Origin: Saccharothrix syringae
GTDB taxonomy: Bacteria; Actinomycetota; Actinomycetes; Mycobacteriales; Pseudonocardiaceae
Direction of reading: 5' to 3'
DNA length: 64,000 nt
Assembly: GCF_009498035.1 (NCBI RefSeq)
Contig: NZ_CP034550.1
Span: 10,478,001-10,542,000 of the forward strand
The notes under the pieces are model-generated. The model worked only from the letters and a program-made list of their open reading frames with translations, did not search any database and was not told where the DNA came from. This document shows positions 10,084 through 19,509 of this stretch, piece by piece. The translations under genes and the position numbers were made by a program. Positions within the stretch are counted from its first letter, which is position 1, and each line of letters begins with the position of its first letter.

Positions 10084-11188
10084 GGACGCGGAGGGCGGTG
10101 AGCATGCCGTCCACGGCGGCCCGCCAGGGGTACTCCTCGGCACGGGCGCGGGCGGCCGAGCGGCGGGTTGGTTCGGGGTCGTCGAGCAGGGCGTTCACGG
10201 CGCCGGCGAACGCGGGGGCGTGGTCGGGCACGGCGGCGCCGCAGCCGGGGCGGACGATCTCGCGCAGCGCGCTCGACGCCGAGACCACGACGGGCGTGCC
10301 GGAGGCCAGGGCCTCCAGGGCGGCCAGGCCGAAGGTCTCGTGCGGGCCGGGTGCCAGCGAGACGTCGGCGCTGGCCAGCAGGTCCGCCACGTCGTCGCGC
10401 CGGTCGACGAAGCCCAGGAACGTGACCGGCAGGCCGGCGGCGCGGCGTTCCAGGGCCTCGCGGCGGGGCCCGTCGCCGGCGATGACCAGGCGGACGCGGT
10501 GGCCGGCCGCGTGCAGCTCGGCGGCGGTGTCGACGCTGCGCTCCACGTGCTTCTCCGCCGACAGCCGGCCGCAGTGCACCAGCAGGGCGTCGGCGCCCCG
10601 GGCCAGCTCGGCGCGCAGGGACCGGTCGCGGCGGGTCGGGGTGAACGTGCGCAGGTCCACGCCCAGCGGCACGCGGGTCACGTTGCGCGCGCCGATCCGG
10701 TCGAACTCCTCGCGCGCGAACTCCGTCGTGCACACCACCGTGTCGTAGGAGGCGGCCATCCGGGCGTTGGCCAGGTCCGCGCCCCGCCGGGCCAGCGGCG
10801 CCGGCAGCAGGAACTGCTCCAGCAGCCGGTCCAGCCGCTCGTGCGAGATCACCACGCCCGGCACGCCGCGCGCCGCCGCCCACCGGCCCATGCCGCGCAG
10901 GGTCAGCCGGTCGGAGACCTCCAGCCGCTCGGGCCGCAGGTGCTCCAGCAGGTGCCGCACCCGCCACGGGTCGACGGCCCGGTAGCCGCCGGTGCCGGGG
11001 ATGCGCGGCGCGGGCAGCGTGATCCGCCGCACGCCCGTCGCCGTCCGCTCGTCGGCGCGCGCGGCACCGGGCACGACCAGCACCACGTCGTGCCCCCGCG
11101 CCGCGTAGCCGCCGCCGAGGTGGTGCAGGGCGGTGCGCAGGCCACCGGAGCGCGGGCCGTAGAAGTTCGCCAGTTGGACGATCCTCAT
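10073..11188 (-). CDS. GT4-type glycosyltransferase
   Basis: GT-B fold family 4 glycosyltransferase of 371 residues, probably cytoplasmic and acting on a lipid or cell-envelope acceptor. The N-terminus ([19 protein letters not shown]) fits the acceptor domain. [15 protein letters not shown] begins the donor domain, and the E-x7-E region is [16 protein letters not shown]. The start at 11188 overlaps the stop of the next upstream glycosyltransferase (ATGA), so the two are coupled. Donor and acceptor cannot be read from sequence. Mannosyl transfer to a glycolipid is plausible by analogy with the neighbour. The TAG stop belongs to repeat array 1. Confidence 0.82.
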   Translation of the reverse strand: MRIVQLANFYGPRSGGLRTALHHLGGGYAARGHDVVLVVPGAARADERTATGVRRITLPAPRIPGTGGYRAVDPWRVRHLLEHLRPERLEVSDRLTLRGMGRWAAARGVPGVVISHERLDRLLEQFLLPAPLARRGADLANARMAASYDTVVCTTEFAREEFDRIGARNVTRVPLGVDLRTFTPTRRDRSLRAELARGADALLVHCGRLSAEKHVERSVDTAAELHAAGHRVRLVIAGDGPRREALERRAAGLPVTFLGFVDRRDDVADLLASADVSLAPGPHETFGLAALEALASGTPVVVSASSALREIVRPGCGAAVPDHAPAFAGAVNALLDDPEPTRRSAARARAEEYPWRAAVDGMLTALRVPRT

Positions 11189-12288
11189 GCCGCGCGCCGC
11201 TCCGGCTCGCCCAGCACGGCCGCGTAGTGCCCCAGCAGCTCGTCGCACACCGCCGCCCACGTCCGCCCGCGCACCCACCGCCGCGCCGCCTGCCCGTACC
11301 GCCTGCGGCGCAGCGGGTCGCGCAGCTCGTCCACGGCGCGCCGCAGGTCGTCGTCGGTGTCGAACAGGTAGCCGGTGTCGGGTCGCACCAGGTCGCGCGG
11401 CCCGCCCGCGTTCGGCGCGACCACCGGCACGCCGCTGGCCAGCGCCTCCTGCACGGCCTGGCAGAACGTCTCGTGCGGCCCCGTGTGCACGAACACGTCC
11501 AGGCTCGCGTAGGCGGCGGCCAGGTCGGTGCCGCCGCGGAACCCGAGGAACGCCGCCCCGGGCAGCTCCCGCCGCAGCCGCGCCTCCTCCGGGCCCCCGC
11601 CGACGACGACCAGCCGGACGCCGGGCAGGTCCGCGAGCACCGCGAGCCGGTCGACCCGCTTCTCCGGCGACAGCCTGCCGACGTAGCCGACCAGCAGCTC
11701 GCCGTTCGGCGCGAGCTCGGCGCGCAGCGCGTCGTCGCGCCGGGAGGGGCGGAACAGCCCGACGTCGACCCCGCGGCCCCAGCGGTGCACGCGCGGCACG
11801 CCGTGCTCCTCCAGCGCCGCCACCGCCCAGCTGGACGGCGCCAGCGTGCGGTCGGCCTGGGCGTGCAGCCGGCGCGTCCACCGCCACGCGGCCCGCGCGG
11901 TCAGCCCGAGCCCGTAGTGGCCGGCGAACCCGGCGACGTCGGTCTGGTAGACCGCGACCACGGGCACGCCCAGCCGCCGGGCCGCCGACAGCCCGCGCGC
12001 GCCCATCACGAACGGGCTGGCCAGGTGCACCACGTCCGGTCGGAAGTCGTGCAGCGCGGTGAGCACCCGGCGGGTGGGCACGCCCACCGGCAGCGAGCTG
12101 AACCGCGGCAGGTCGACCGCCGGGACGCGGACGACCGGCGTGCCCGCGTGCTCGTCCGGGCCCGCGCCGGGGGCCACCACCAGGGCCCGGTGGTGGCGCG
12201 CGGTGAGGTGTTCCAGGACGCGCAGGACGGAGTTGGTCACCCCGTTGACCTGGGGCAGGAAGCTTTCCGTGATGATCGCCACGCGCAC
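11185..12288 (-). CDS. mgtA: GT4-type glycosyltransferase, MgtA-like
   Basis: GT-B family 4 glycosyltransferase of 367 residues. Position between men genes and family resemblance match M. tuberculosis Rv0557 (MgtA), a GDP-mannose-dependent enzyme that mannosylates a glucuronosyl diacylglycerol. [17 protein letters not shown] at the N-terminus and the donor-site segment [16 protein letters not shown] are typical. I set the start at GTG 12288 because AAGGTGA lies about 8 nt upstream and family similarity begins there; a 40-residue longer frame exists. It is divergent from the gene at 12433 and coupled to the second glycosyltransferase downstream. Confidence 0.78.
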   Translation of the reverse strand: MRVAIITESFLPQVNGVTNSVLRVLEHLTARHHRALVVAPGAGPDEHAGTPVVRVPAVDLPRFSSLPVGVPTRRVLTALHDFRPDVVHLASPFVMGARGLSAARRLGVPVVAVYQTDVAGFAGHYGLGLTARAAWRWTRRLHAQADRTLAPSSWAVAALEEHGVPRVHRWGRGVDVGLFRPSRRDDALRAELAPNGELLVGYVGRLSPEKRVDRLAVLADLPGVRLVVVGGGPEEARLRRELPGAAFLGFRGGTDLAAAYASLDVFVHTGPHETFCQAVQEALASGVPVVAPNAGGPRDLVRPDTGYLFDTDDDLRRAVDELRDPLRRRRYGQAARRWVRGRTWAAVCDELLGHYAAVLGEPERRAA

Positions 12289-12432
12289 GCCGATCACCTT
12301 GCGGTGCCGAGGACACGGTGGCGTGACAGCTCCGCGAACGGCCGCCGAACTCCTCGCGTCGCGCTTGACGTTGGCCCCGCCTTCACCTGCTGTACGCGTC
12401 GCGGTCACTGTCTGCGGTCACACTAGGTCGGC

Positions 12433-13257
12433 ATGACCGTCTTGTCGTCTCGTCCCGCGCAGCCCGTCGATCCCGGCCTGGTGTCGATCGCGCTGGAGAT
12501 AGCGGGGCGGCTCGCCAACGACGCGTCCGACGTGATCATGGCGACGGCCGGCCGCGGCGCCCGCCCCGACGACGACACCTCGCCGTTCGACTGGGTGACC
12601 GACACCGACCGGACCCTGGAGCGGCACACCCGGCGCGTGCTGACCGCGGAGTTCCCGGACATCCCGGTGCTGTGCGAGGACGTGGACGACGACGTGGCGG
12701 GCGACGTCGGGTTCCGCTGGGTGGTGGACCCGGTGGACGGCACGGCGAACTACGTGGCCGGGGTGCCGTGGTGCGCCTACAGCCTCGCCCTGGTCGACCG
12801 CTGGGGGCCGGTGGTGGGCGTGGTGGCGGACCCGTACCGGGCCCAGATCTACGCGGCGGCGCGCGGGCGCGGGATGCGGGCCAACGGGACGCCGGTGAAG
12901 CTGGGCGACCAGGCGGTCAGCTCGATCGTGTGCACGGAGATGACGCGCACGGGGCCGTGGCCGGGGATGGGCGAGTTCATCTCGCGGGCGGCGCTGGCCG
13001 GCACGGGGGTCCGGGTCCTGGGGTCGAAGGCGCTGGCGGTGGCGCAGGTGGCGCTGGGCCACGCGGCTGCGGCGGTGCTGCACAGCTACCACGAGTGGGA
13101 CGTGGCGGGCGCGGTCGCGCTGGCGGTGGAGTCGGGCGCGGTGGTGCTGGACCGGCGGGGCGAGGACGCGCCGCTGCCGGTGGACGGGCTGCTGGTGGCC
13201 ATGCCCGAGGTGGCCGAAGAGGTGCTGGAGTGGTGGCAGTCGTCGATGAGCCGTTAG
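12433..13257 (+). CDS. Inositol monophosphatase family protein
   Basis: Mg-dependent phosphatase of the inositol monophosphatase superfamily, 274 residues. The metal-binding signature DPVDGT is at 99-104, and the first acidic site appears as CED (81-83) where many members have GEE. The C-terminal HSYHEWDVAGAVAL segment corresponds to the second metal motif (WD-x-AA). The substrate could be inositol phosphate, a fructose bisphosphate, histidinol phosphate or PAP; sequence alone does not decide. It is monocistronic and divergent from the mgtA-like gene. Confidence 0.85.
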   Translation: MTVLSSRPAQPVDPGLVSIALEIAGRLANDASDVIMATAGRGARPDDDTSPFDWVTDTDRTLERHTRRVLTAEFPDIPVLCEDVDDDVAGDVGFRWVVDPVDGTANYVAGVPWCAYSLALVDRWGPVVGVVADPYRAQIYAAARGRGMRANGTPVKLGDQAVSSIVCTEMTRTGPWPGMGEFISRAALAGTGVRVLGSKALAVAQVALGHAAAAVLHSYHEWDVAGAVALAVESGAVVLDRRGEDAPLPVDGLLVAMPEVAEEVLEWWQSSMSR

Positions 13258-13262
13258 GCCGT

Positions 13263-13291
13263 TTGGCATAGCGCCGCGTTCTGTGTATAGT
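13263..13291 (+). promoter_or_regulatory. Strong orphan sigma-70-type promoter
   Basis: TTGGCA (13263-13268), a 17-bp spacer and TATAGT (13286-13291), the best consensus match noticed in this window. It starts 6 nt after the stop codon of the inositol-phosphatase-like gene and points right, where no plus-strand gene begins for nearly 5 kb. Expected transcription start is near 13298. Confidence 0.65.
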
Positions 13292-13297
13292 TGATTT

Positions 13298-13440
13298 CGC
13301 CAGGCCCAATAGGTCCTGGAAGTGAACCCGGTTCACCTTCCGGACGGTGGGTTGCCGGGTTTCGCGCTGTTCAGAGCACTTTCACCCGGTGCACGCCTGC
13401 CACCAGGCCCTCGATCCGGCGCCGCCACTCCCCACCCGCG
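13298..13440 (+). ncRNA. Candidate small RNA downstream of the orphan promoter
   Basis: Starting at the predicted transcription start, the sequence can form three successive hairpins: CCAGG...CCTGG, then GGAAGTGAAC with GTTCACCTTCC (one bulge), then CCGGGT with ACCCGG. No convincing open reading frame with a ribosome site is present. The next gene (13471-14073) is on the opposite strand, so the transcript would be intergenic or run antisense to its 3' end. I could not match it to a known RNA family. The end coordinate is a guess. Confidence 0.35.
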
Positions 13441-13470
13441 CCGTAGGCCCACGCGATCGCGTCACTCGTC

Positions 13471-14073
13471 CTAACGCTCGCCCAGGTTGGGCAACTGCTG
13501 CTCCAGCACCTCCAGGTGCACCCGCGCCCTCTCCAACGACGGCTGGTCGAACATCTGCAACGCCACCCGCCCCACCTGCTCCTCGAACGCGGTGAAGTCC
13601 CGCACCGCCGCGGCCAGCCGGTCCCCCACCGGGTGCGCGCGGTCCGCCTCCAGCGCCCGCGCCAGGTCCGCGATCCGCCGCACGTCCGGCAGCTCGCGCC
13701 CGAACTGCTCGGCGATGCGCTCCAACCACTCCCGCGCCGGCGAGGCGGGCACGGTCGCGACCGCCGCGGCCACCCGGCGCACGGACAGCTCGCACCGCGC
13801 CACCATCGCGGACCACCGGTCGTTGAGCACCACCGGGGGCGGCGGCATCGGCGGGGGGAGCACGGGTGGCGGGCGGCGGCGGACCGCGCCGACCACCACG
13901 CCGATCAGGGTGCCGGGGATGCCGCCGAACAGCGTGCCCATGATCGTCGCGGCGATGAACCCGGCGACGACCTGCGCACCCTCCCGGTCCCCCGGCGCGG
14001 CGAACCCCACCAGGAACAGCGCCGTCATCAGCGTGGTGCCGAGGAGCAGTCCCCAGAGAGCCGATCGTCCCAT
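13471..14073 (-). CDS. Membrane protein with coiled C-terminal domain, unknown function
   Basis: Not recognised beyond its architecture. The 200-residue product has two N-terminal membrane segments (about 5-27 and 38-62, Gly-rich), a proline-rich linker (PPPVLPPPMPPPP) and a helical, charged C-terminal domain of about 115 residues. The ATG at 14073 is 17 nt after the paaE stop, so it is probably co-transcribed as the last gene of the paa operon. Nothing links it directly to phenylacetate catabolism. Confidence 0.7.
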   Translation of the reverse strand: MGRSALWGLLLGTTLMTALFLVGFAAPGDREGAQVVAGFIAATIMGTLFGGIPGTLIGVVVGAVRRRPPPVLPPPMPPPPVVLNDRWSAMVARCELSVRRVAAAVATVPASPAREWLERIAEQFGRELPDVRRIADLARALEADRAHPVGDRLAAAVRDFTAFEEQVGRVALQMFDQPSLERARVHLEVLEQQLPNLGER

Positions 14074-14090
14074 GGGACCAATGTGCCAGA

Positions 14091-15116
14091 TCAGGCGTCG
14101 AAATCGACCGTGATCGACGGCGTCACGGCCACCGCCTGGCAGGTCAGCACGAACCCGGCCGCCACCTCGTGCTCCTCCAGCGCGTAGTTGCGCCGCATCC
14201 GCGCCTCCCCGGACACCACCCGCGCCCGGCACGTCCCGCACACCCCGCCCTTGCACGCGAACGGCAGGTCGGAGCGCACCCGCTGGGCCGCGTCCAGGAT
14301 CGGCACGCCCGCGGGCAGCGGCACGGCGGTCTCCCGGCCGTCCAGCACCACGGTCGCCTCGGACGCCGCCTCCGCGACGACCTCCCGGCGCGGCGGGGGC
14401 GGTGGTTCGTCGACGTAGAACAGCTCGTGGTGCACGGCCGACGCGGGCACGCCCAGCGCGCCCAGCACCTCCCGGGCGTCCCGCACCATCCCGTGCGGCC
14501 CGCACAGCCACCACTGGTCCACGTCCGCCCACGGCACCACCGACGCCAGCAGCGCCCGCAGCTTCGCCGCGTCCAGCCGCCCGGAGAACAGCTCCACGTC
14601 CCGAGGCTCCCGCGACAGCACGTGCACGAGCTGGAACCGCGTGGGGTGGCGGTCCTTGAGGTCGGCCAGCTCCTCGGCGAACATCACCGTGTCCGCCCGC
14701 CGGTTGCCGTAGAGCAGGGTCACCCGCGCGCCGGCGGCCAGCTCGGTGGCGGCGATGGACAGCGCGGGCGTGATGCCGGACCCGGCGACCACCAGGCCGT
14801 GGTGGGCACCGCCTTCGGGGGTGAAGTTGCCGGTGGGCGGCGACACCTCCAGCACGTCGCCGGGCCGCAGGCGGTCGACCAGCAGCGACGAGAACAGCCC
14901 GCCGTCGACCCGGCGCACGCCGATCCGCAGCGGGGCGCCGACCGGCGCGCAGATCGAGTACGACCGCCGCTCGTCGCCGTTGCGCAGGGTCACGTGCTGC
15001 CCGGCCCGGAACGCGAACTCCCCGGCCGACTCGTCGGGCACGTCGAAGGTCACCGCGACCGCGTCCTGGCACAGCCGCTCGACCGAGGCCACGGCGAGCT
15101 CGCGGAACTGCGGCAT
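14091..15116 (-). CDS. paaE: Phenylacetyl-CoA epoxidase reductase subunit PaaE
   Basis: Flavoprotein reductase passing electrons from NADPH to the PaaA di-iron centre. The N-terminal FNR-type domain contains RRSYSIC (flavin) and a GSGITPALS nucleotide-site motif. The C-terminal plant-type ferredoxin domain carries CKGGVCGTC and a later LTC cysteine for the [2Fe-2S] cluster. Length is 341 residues, close to the family. It overlaps the paaD stop (TGATG). Confidence 0.95.
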   Translation of the reverse strand: MPQFRELAVASVERLCQDAVAVTFDVPDESAGEFAFRAGQHVTLRNGDERRSYSICAPVGAPLRIGVRRVDGGLFSSLLVDRLRPGDVLEVSPPTGNFTPEGGAHHGLVVAGSGITPALSIAATELAAGARVTLLYGNRRADTVMFAEELADLKDRHPTRFQLVHVLSREPRDVELFSGRLDAAKLRALLASVVPWADVDQWWLCGPHGMVRDAREVLGALGVPASAVHHELFYVDEPPPPPRREVVAEAASEATVVLDGRETAVPLPAGVPILDAAQRVRSDLPFACKGGVCGTCRARVVSGEARMRRNYALEEHEVAAGFVLTCQAVAVTPSITVDFDA

Positions 15117-15619
15117 CAGATCTCCTTGACGTGTTCGAACGGCTCCCCGCAGTCGTCGCACCGCCGCAGCGCCTTGCACGCGGTGGACCCGAAGCGCGAC
15201 AGCTCGGCCGTCCGGGACGACCCGCAGCGCGGGCACGCCACCCGGCGCGGCGGCGGCACCAGGTTCAGCGGCACCGGCCCGGCGACCCGCGGCCCCAGCC
15301 GGGACGGCGGCGCGATGCCCGCCTCCCGCAGCTTGCGCAGCCCCTCGTCGCTGATCCAGTCCGTGCTCCACGGAGGCGACAGCGAGGTGCGCACCTCCAC
15401 CTCGGCGAACCCGGCCGCGAGCAGCGACCGCCGCAGGTCGGCGCCCATCTCCTCCAGGGCGGGGCAGCCCGAGTAGGTGGGGGTGATCGTCACCGACACC
15501 CGCCCGTCGGACTCGGTGACGTCGCGCAGCACGCCGAGGTCGGCCAGCGTGAGCACCGGCAGCTCGGGGTCGCGCACCCGGGCGGCCACCTCGTACGCGG
15601 TCACCACGGCGGTCACCAC
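15116..15619 (-). CDS. paaD: Phenylacetyl-CoA epoxidase assembly protein PaaD
   Basis: DUF59-type protein thought to help mature the iron-dependent epoxidase. The N-terminal half shows DPELPVLTLADLGVLRDV and TYSGCPALEEM. The C-terminal half has two CxxC pairs (CPRCGSS and CDDCGEP), suggesting a metal-bound ribbon. GTG 15619 gives 167 residues and overlaps the paaC stop. GTG at 15616 or 15607 are alternative starts. Confidence 0.92.
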   Translation of the reverse strand: MVTAVVTAYEVAARVRDPELPVLTLADLGVLRDVTESDGRVSVTITPTYSGCPALEEMGADLRRSLLAAGFAEVEVRTSLSPPWSTDWISDEGLRKLREAGIAPPSRLGPRVAGPVPLNLVPPPRRVACPRCGSSRTAELSRFGSTACKALRRCDDCGEPFEHVKEI

Positions 15620-16506
15620 CGCGCCCCCGGCAGCGACCGGTGCAGGTGCTGCATCTCGGCCAGCAGGTAGCCCATCGCCTCGGTGTGCACGCCGTCGCGC
15701 CCGGCCCGCCCGCTCACCCGCGCCGCGGGCGGCACGTCGTCCGGTCGCGCCAGGCCGGCGGCCGGCAGCACCGCGTCGAGCACCCCGTCCACCTCGTCGC
15801 GCAGCCCGGCCGGGTCGACGGCCACGCCGGCCAGCCGCAGCTCCACCGGGTGCGGGGTGAACAGCTCGTCCAGGTAGGGCCACACCCGCGCCAGCCCGGC
15901 CGCCATCCGCCGGTGCGACTCCTCGGTGCCGTCGCCGAGCCGCACGACCCACTGCGCGGCGTGGTCGCGGTGGTAGGCCAGCTCCTTCACGCCCTTCTCG
16001 GCCACGGCCGCGAGCACCGGGTCCGCGCTGCCGCGCAACCGCGAGCACTGGGCGAGCTTCCACGACGAGAACACCAGCAGCCGCGCGATCGTGGTGGCGA
16101 AGTCGCCGCCCGCGAACGGCCCGCACTCGATCTCGGCGAGCTGGACGTTGCGGAACTCGCGCTCCTCGCGCAGGAACGCCAGCGCGTCCTCGTCCCGGCC
16201 GGCGCCCTCGGCCTCGCCCGCGCGGGTCAGCAGCATCCGGGCCTGGCCGAGCAGGTCCAGCGCGATGTTGGCCAGCGCCACGTCCTCTTCCAGCTCCGGC
16301 GCGCGCGAGGTCCACTCGGCCAGCCGCTGGGCCAGCACCAGCGCGTCGTCGCCCAGCATCAGGCAGTAGGCGAACAGGTCGGCGCGGTCGACGCCCGCGG
16401 GCAGCTCCCGGTCCACCCCGGCCAGCGCCTCGGTGAACCCGGTGCCGAACGCCCAGTGCGCGTCCTCCTGGTCGACGAGGCCCTCGTAGGCGTTGTCGAA
16501 GCTCAT
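15613..16506 (-). CDS. paaC: Phenylacetyl-CoA epoxidase structural subunit PaaC
   Basis: Non-catalytic ferritin-like partner of PaaA in the epoxidase complex. The 297-residue all-helical protein includes DDALVLAQRLAEW and ANIALDLLGQARMLL, typical of the family. It is coupled on both sides (ATGA with paaB, overlap with paaD). Confidence 0.94.
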   Translation of the reverse strand: MSFDNAYEGLVDQEDAHWAFGTGFTEALAGVDRELPAGVDRADLFAYCLMLGDDALVLAQRLAEWTSRAPELEEDVALANIALDLLGQARMLLTRAGEAEGAGRDEDALAFLREEREFRNVQLAEIECGPFAGGDFATTIARLLVFSSWKLAQCSRLRGSADPVLAAVAEKGVKELAYHRDHAAQWVVRLGDGTEESHRRMAAGLARVWPYLDELFTPHPVELRLAGVAVDPAGLRDEVDGVLDAVLPAAGLARPDDVPPAARVSGRAGRDGVHTEAMGYLLAEMQHLHRSLPGARW

Positions 16507-16787
16507 AGGTGCGGCACGTCCTCGGGGATCGCGTAGAACGTCGGGTGCCGGTAGACCTTGTCGCCGTTGGGCTCGAAGAACGGGTCCTTCTCGTCCGGCG
16601 ACGACGCGGTGATCGCCGCCGCGGGCACCACCCAGATCGACACGCCCTCGTTGCGCCGCGTGTAGACGTCGCGCGCGTTGCGCACGGCCATCTCGGCGTC
16701 CGGCGCGTGCAGCGAACCGACGTGCACGTGGTTCAGCCCGCGCTTGCCGCGGACGAACACCTCCCACAGCGGCCACGACGCGCTCAT
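16503..16787 (-). CDS. paaB: Phenylacetyl-CoA epoxidase subunit PaaB
   Basis: Small subunit (94 residues) that bridges PaaAC heterodimers in the epoxidase. Family residues [19 protein letters not shown] are at about 7-25, and [18 protein letters not shown] follows. It overlaps its neighbours by 4 nt on each side. Confidence 0.95.
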   Translation of the reverse strand: MSASWPLWEVFVRGKRGLNHVHVGSLHAPDAEMAVRNARDVYTRRNEGVSIWVVPAAAITASSPDEKDPFFEPNGDKVYRHPTFYAIPEDVPHL

Positions 16788-17719
16788 GCCACGGCCCCCG
16801 CACCGGCGGCCCGCTTGGCGGCGTGCGCGGCCGCGGCCTCCCGGACCCAGGCGCCGTCCTCGTGCGCCCGGCGCCGGTGCGCGATCCGCTGCGCGTTGCA
16901 CGGCCCGTTGCCGCCGACCACCCGCCAGAACTCCTCCCAGTCGGGTTGGCCGAAGTCGTGGTGGCCGCGCTCGGGGTTCCAGCGCAGCTCGGGGTCGGGC
17001 AGCACCACGCCCAGCTTCTCGGCCTGCGGCACGGTCATGTCCACGAACCGCTGGCGCAGCTCGTCGTTGGTGTGGCGCTTGATCCGCCACTTCATGGACT
17101 GCTCGGTGTTCGCGCTCTCCGCGTCGGGCGGGCCGAACATCATCAGCGACGGCCACCACCAGCGGTCCACCGACTCCTGGACCATGGCGCGCTGCGCGTC
17201 GGTGCCGCCCATCATCGTCAGCAGCAGCTCGTACGCCTGCCGCTGGTGGAACGACTCCTCCTTGCAGATGCGGATCATGGCCCGCGCGTACGGCCCGTAG
17301 GAGGTGCGGCACAGCGGCACCTGGTTGCAGATCGCGGCGCCGTCGACCAGCCAGCCGATCACGCCGACGTCGGCGAAGGACAGCGTGGGGTAGTTGAAGA
17401 TCGAGGAGTACTTCTGCTTCCCCGAGATCAGCTTGTCGGTCAGCTCGCCGCGGTCCGCGCCCAGGGTCTCGGTCGCGGCGTACAGGTACAGGCCGTGCCC
17501 GGCCTCGTCCTGGACCTTGGCCAGCAGGATCGCCTTGCGGCGCAGCGACGGCGCGCGGCTGATCCAGTTGCCCTCGGGCTGCATGCCGATGATCTCGGAG
17601 TGCGCGTGCTGCGCCATCTGCCGGACCAGCGTCCCGCGGTAGGCGTCGGGCATCCAGTCACGCGGCTCGACGCGCTGCTCGGCCGCCACGGTGCGCTCGA
17701 ACCGGTCCTCCAGGTCCAT
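16784..17719 (-). CDS. paaA: Phenylacetyl-CoA epoxidase catalytic subunit PaaA
   Basis: Di-iron oxygenase subunit that epoxidises phenylacetyl-CoA with O2, the committed step of aerobic phenylacetate degradation. It has 311 residues; iron-binding carboxylate/His motifs are visible as [13 protein letters not shown] and [13 protein letters not shown]. It is the first gene of paaABCDE. The ATG at 17719 is preceded by GGAGG sequence. No paaK ligase or ring-opening genes lie in this window, so the rest of the pathway must be elsewhere. Confidence 0.96.
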   Translation of the reverse strand: MDLEDRFERTVAAEQRVEPRDWMPDAYRGTLVRQMAQHAHSEIIGMQPEGNWISRAPSLRRKAILLAKVQDEAGHGLYLYAATETLGADRGELTDKLISGKQKYSSIFNYPTLSFADVGVIGWLVDGAAICNQVPLCRTSYGPYARAMIRICKEESFHQRQAYELLLTMMGGTDAQRAMVQESVDRWWWPSLMMFGPPDAESANTEQSMKWRIKRHTNDELRQRFVDMTVPQAEKLGVVLPDPELRWNPERGHHDFGQPDWEEFWRVVGGNGPCNAQRIAHRRRAHEDGAWVREAAAAHAAKRAAGAGAVA

Positions 17720-17760
17720 GCACCGATGTTACACCTGGAGGACGTTTTCGAGGAAGACTG

Positions 17761-18207
17761 TCACAACCGCCGGGTGCGGCCCCGCAGCAGCCACCAGACC
17801 AGCGGTCCCAGCACCGCCCACACGGCGAGCAGGAACGTGCCGACCGGCAGCAGGGCGAGCACGGCGGTGCGCCCGGCCACGCGGGCCACCTCGGGGTTGC
17901 CGGTGTCGTACTCGATGCGCACCAGCTGCCCGGGTTCCAGGCCGTCCGGGTACAGCACGCCCTGCGGCGGGCTGTGCACGGCGCCGTCGGGGGTGGCGAA
18001 GCGGACCACGGTGCGCTGGAACGAGACGGACACCACCTCGGCGGTCGCCTTGCCCAGCCGGTTGCCGATCATCAGGTCGTCCCGCCAGCACGCCGCCAGC
18101 AGGACCAGGGCGATCAGCGTCACCACCCCGCCGACCACCAGCAACGACCGGCCGACCAGGAGCCGAGCCACCGGTCGGGCACCCGTCCGCACTGCGTCGT
18201 CCACCAC
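17761..18207 (-). CDS. DUF3592-type membrane protein
   Basis: Two-helix membrane protein of 148 residues. The first membrane segment is at about 20-45, a periplasmic loop of about 60 residues contains a YPDGLEPGQLVRIEYDTGNPE stretch typical of DUF3592, and a second helix is at about 115-140 before an Arg-rich tail. Function unknown. Its place beside menF resembles Rv0556 near menD/mgtA in mycobacteria. It is divergent from menF. Confidence 0.75.
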   Translation of the reverse strand: MVDDAVRTGARPVARLLVGRSLLVVGGVVTLIALVLLAACWRDDLMIGNRLGKATAEVVSVSFQRTVVRFATPDGAVHSPPQGVLYPDGLEPGQLVRIEYDTGNPEVARVAGRTAVLALLPVGTFLLAVWAVLGPLVWWLLRGRTRRL

Positions 18208-18256
18208 AAACCGCAGTCTAGGGCCGCCTCCGTGCGGAATCTCAGGTGTCGGTCCA

Positions 18257-18262
18257 TACCCT
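18257..18262 (+). promoter_or_regulatory. -10 element of a leaderless menF promoter
   Basis: TACCCT ends exactly 7 nt before the GTG at 18270, so transcription should start on the start codon. The same TACCCT-N7-GTG layout occurs before the lrp-like gene and ccdA. Confidence 0.5.
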
Positions 18263-18269
18263 CGACGGC

Positions 18270-19499
18270 GTGACCACGGCTCCTGTTTCGCGGACCAGAC
18301 AGCGGCTGCGCGTGCACACCCGGCGCGCGATCGGCGACGACCTGCTGGGCCGCCTGCCCTCCCCGACCGGCGCGCTGAGCTGGGTGCGCGACGGCGCGGG
18401 CCTGGTGGGCTGGGGCGAGGCCGCGCGGTTCGAGGTCTCCGGCCCGGACCGGTTCGCCGCCGCGGACCGCTGGTGGCGCGAGTTCACCGCGGACCTGGAC
18501 GTGGACGACGAGGTCGCCCACCCGGGCACCGGGCCGGTGGCGTTCGTGAGCATGGCGTTCGCCGACTCGCCCGGCCGCTCGGTGCTCGTGGTGCCCGAGG
18601 TCGTGGTGGGCCGGCGCGACGGCCGCACCTGGCTGACCACCATCGGTGACGTCGCGCCGCGCGAGATCGCCCCGGTGCGGGGTCCCGCGCGGATCCGCTA
18701 CGCCGACGGCGAGCTGCCGGTCACCGCCTACCGCGAGGCGGTGCGCGAGGCGGTCGCCCGGATGCGCGCGGGCGAGCTGGACAAGGTGGTGCTGGCGCAC
18801 GACCTGCTGGCCGTGGCGGACCGGGAGATCGACCACCGCTTCGTGCTGGACGGCCTGGCCCGCCGCTACCCGGACTGCTGGGTCTACGCGGTGGACGGCC
18901 TGGTCGGCGCCACCCCCGAGCTGCTGCTGCGCCGCTCCGGCCGGGTGGTCGACTCGCGCGTGCTGGCGGGCACGACGTGGCCGCGCGACGGCGTGCCCGA
19001 CGACGAGCTGGCCGCCGCGCTGCTGACCTCGGCCAAGGACCGCGAGGAGCACGGCTACGCGGTGGCGTCGCTGGTGGACGCGCTGCGGCCGTTCTGCTCG
19101 TCCCTGTCGGTGGACGGCCCGTCGGTGCTGCGGCTGCCCAACGTCTCGCACCTGTCCAGCGACGTGATCGGCGAGCTGCGCGGCGCGCCGTCGCTGCTCG
19201 CGCTCGGCGCGGCCGTGCACCCCACGGCCGCGGTCGGCGGCACCCCGCGCGCGGCCGCCACCCGGCTGATCGGGGAGCTGGAGGGCGTGGACCGGGGCCG
19301 CTACGCCGGTCCGGTCGGCTGGGTCGACGGCGCAGGCGACGGCGAGCTGGGCATCGCGCTGCGCTGCGCGCGGGTGCGCGGCCGCACCGCCCGCCTGTTC
19401 GCCGGGTGCGGCCTGGTGGCCGAGTCCGACCCGGACACCGAGGTCAGGGAGGCGCACGCCAAGATGCGGCCGTTCCGCGACGCCCTCGAAGGCCGGTGA
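18270..19499 (+). CDS. menF: Isochorismate synthase
   Basis: Chorismate-binding enzyme converting chorismate to isochorismate, the entry to menaquinone synthesis. Conserved features in order are GELDKVVLAHDLL, GATPELLLR, the SAKDREEHGYAV segment, LPNVSHLSSDV and the HPTAAVGGTPR signature, ending with a Mg-binding GELGIALRCARV region. GTG 18270 gives 409 residues and fits a leaderless transcript; GTG 18246 in the same frame is the alternative. A role in siderophore or salicylate synthesis cannot be excluded, but menD, menB, menE and menA nearby favour menaquinone. Confidence 0.9.
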   Translation: MTTAPVSRTRQRLRVHTRRAIGDDLLGRLPSPTGALSWVRDGAGLVGWGEAARFEVSGPDRFAAADRWWREFTADLDVDDEVAHPGTGPVAFVSMAFADSPGRSVLVVPEVVVGRRDGRTWLTTIGDVAPREIAPVRGPARIRYADGELPVTAYREAVREAVARMRAGELDKVVLAHDLLAVADREIDHRFVLDGLARRYPDCWVYAVDGLVGATPELLLRRSGRVVDSRVLAGTTWPRDGVPDDELAAALLTSAKDREEHGYAVASLVDALRPFCSSLSVDGPSVLRLPNVSHLSSDVIGELRGAPSLLALGAAVHPTAAVGGTPRAAATRLIGELEGVDRGRYAGPVGWVDGAGDGELGIALRCARVRGRTARLFAGCGLVAESDPDTEVREAHAKMRPFRDALEGR

Positions 19500-19509
19500 G
19501 CGGACCGGT

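Noticed and set aside
13298..13440. SRP RNA or 6C RNA as identity of the candidate transcript
   Set aside because: The conserved SRP tetraloop/domain sequences and the C-rich loops of 6C RNA are absent.
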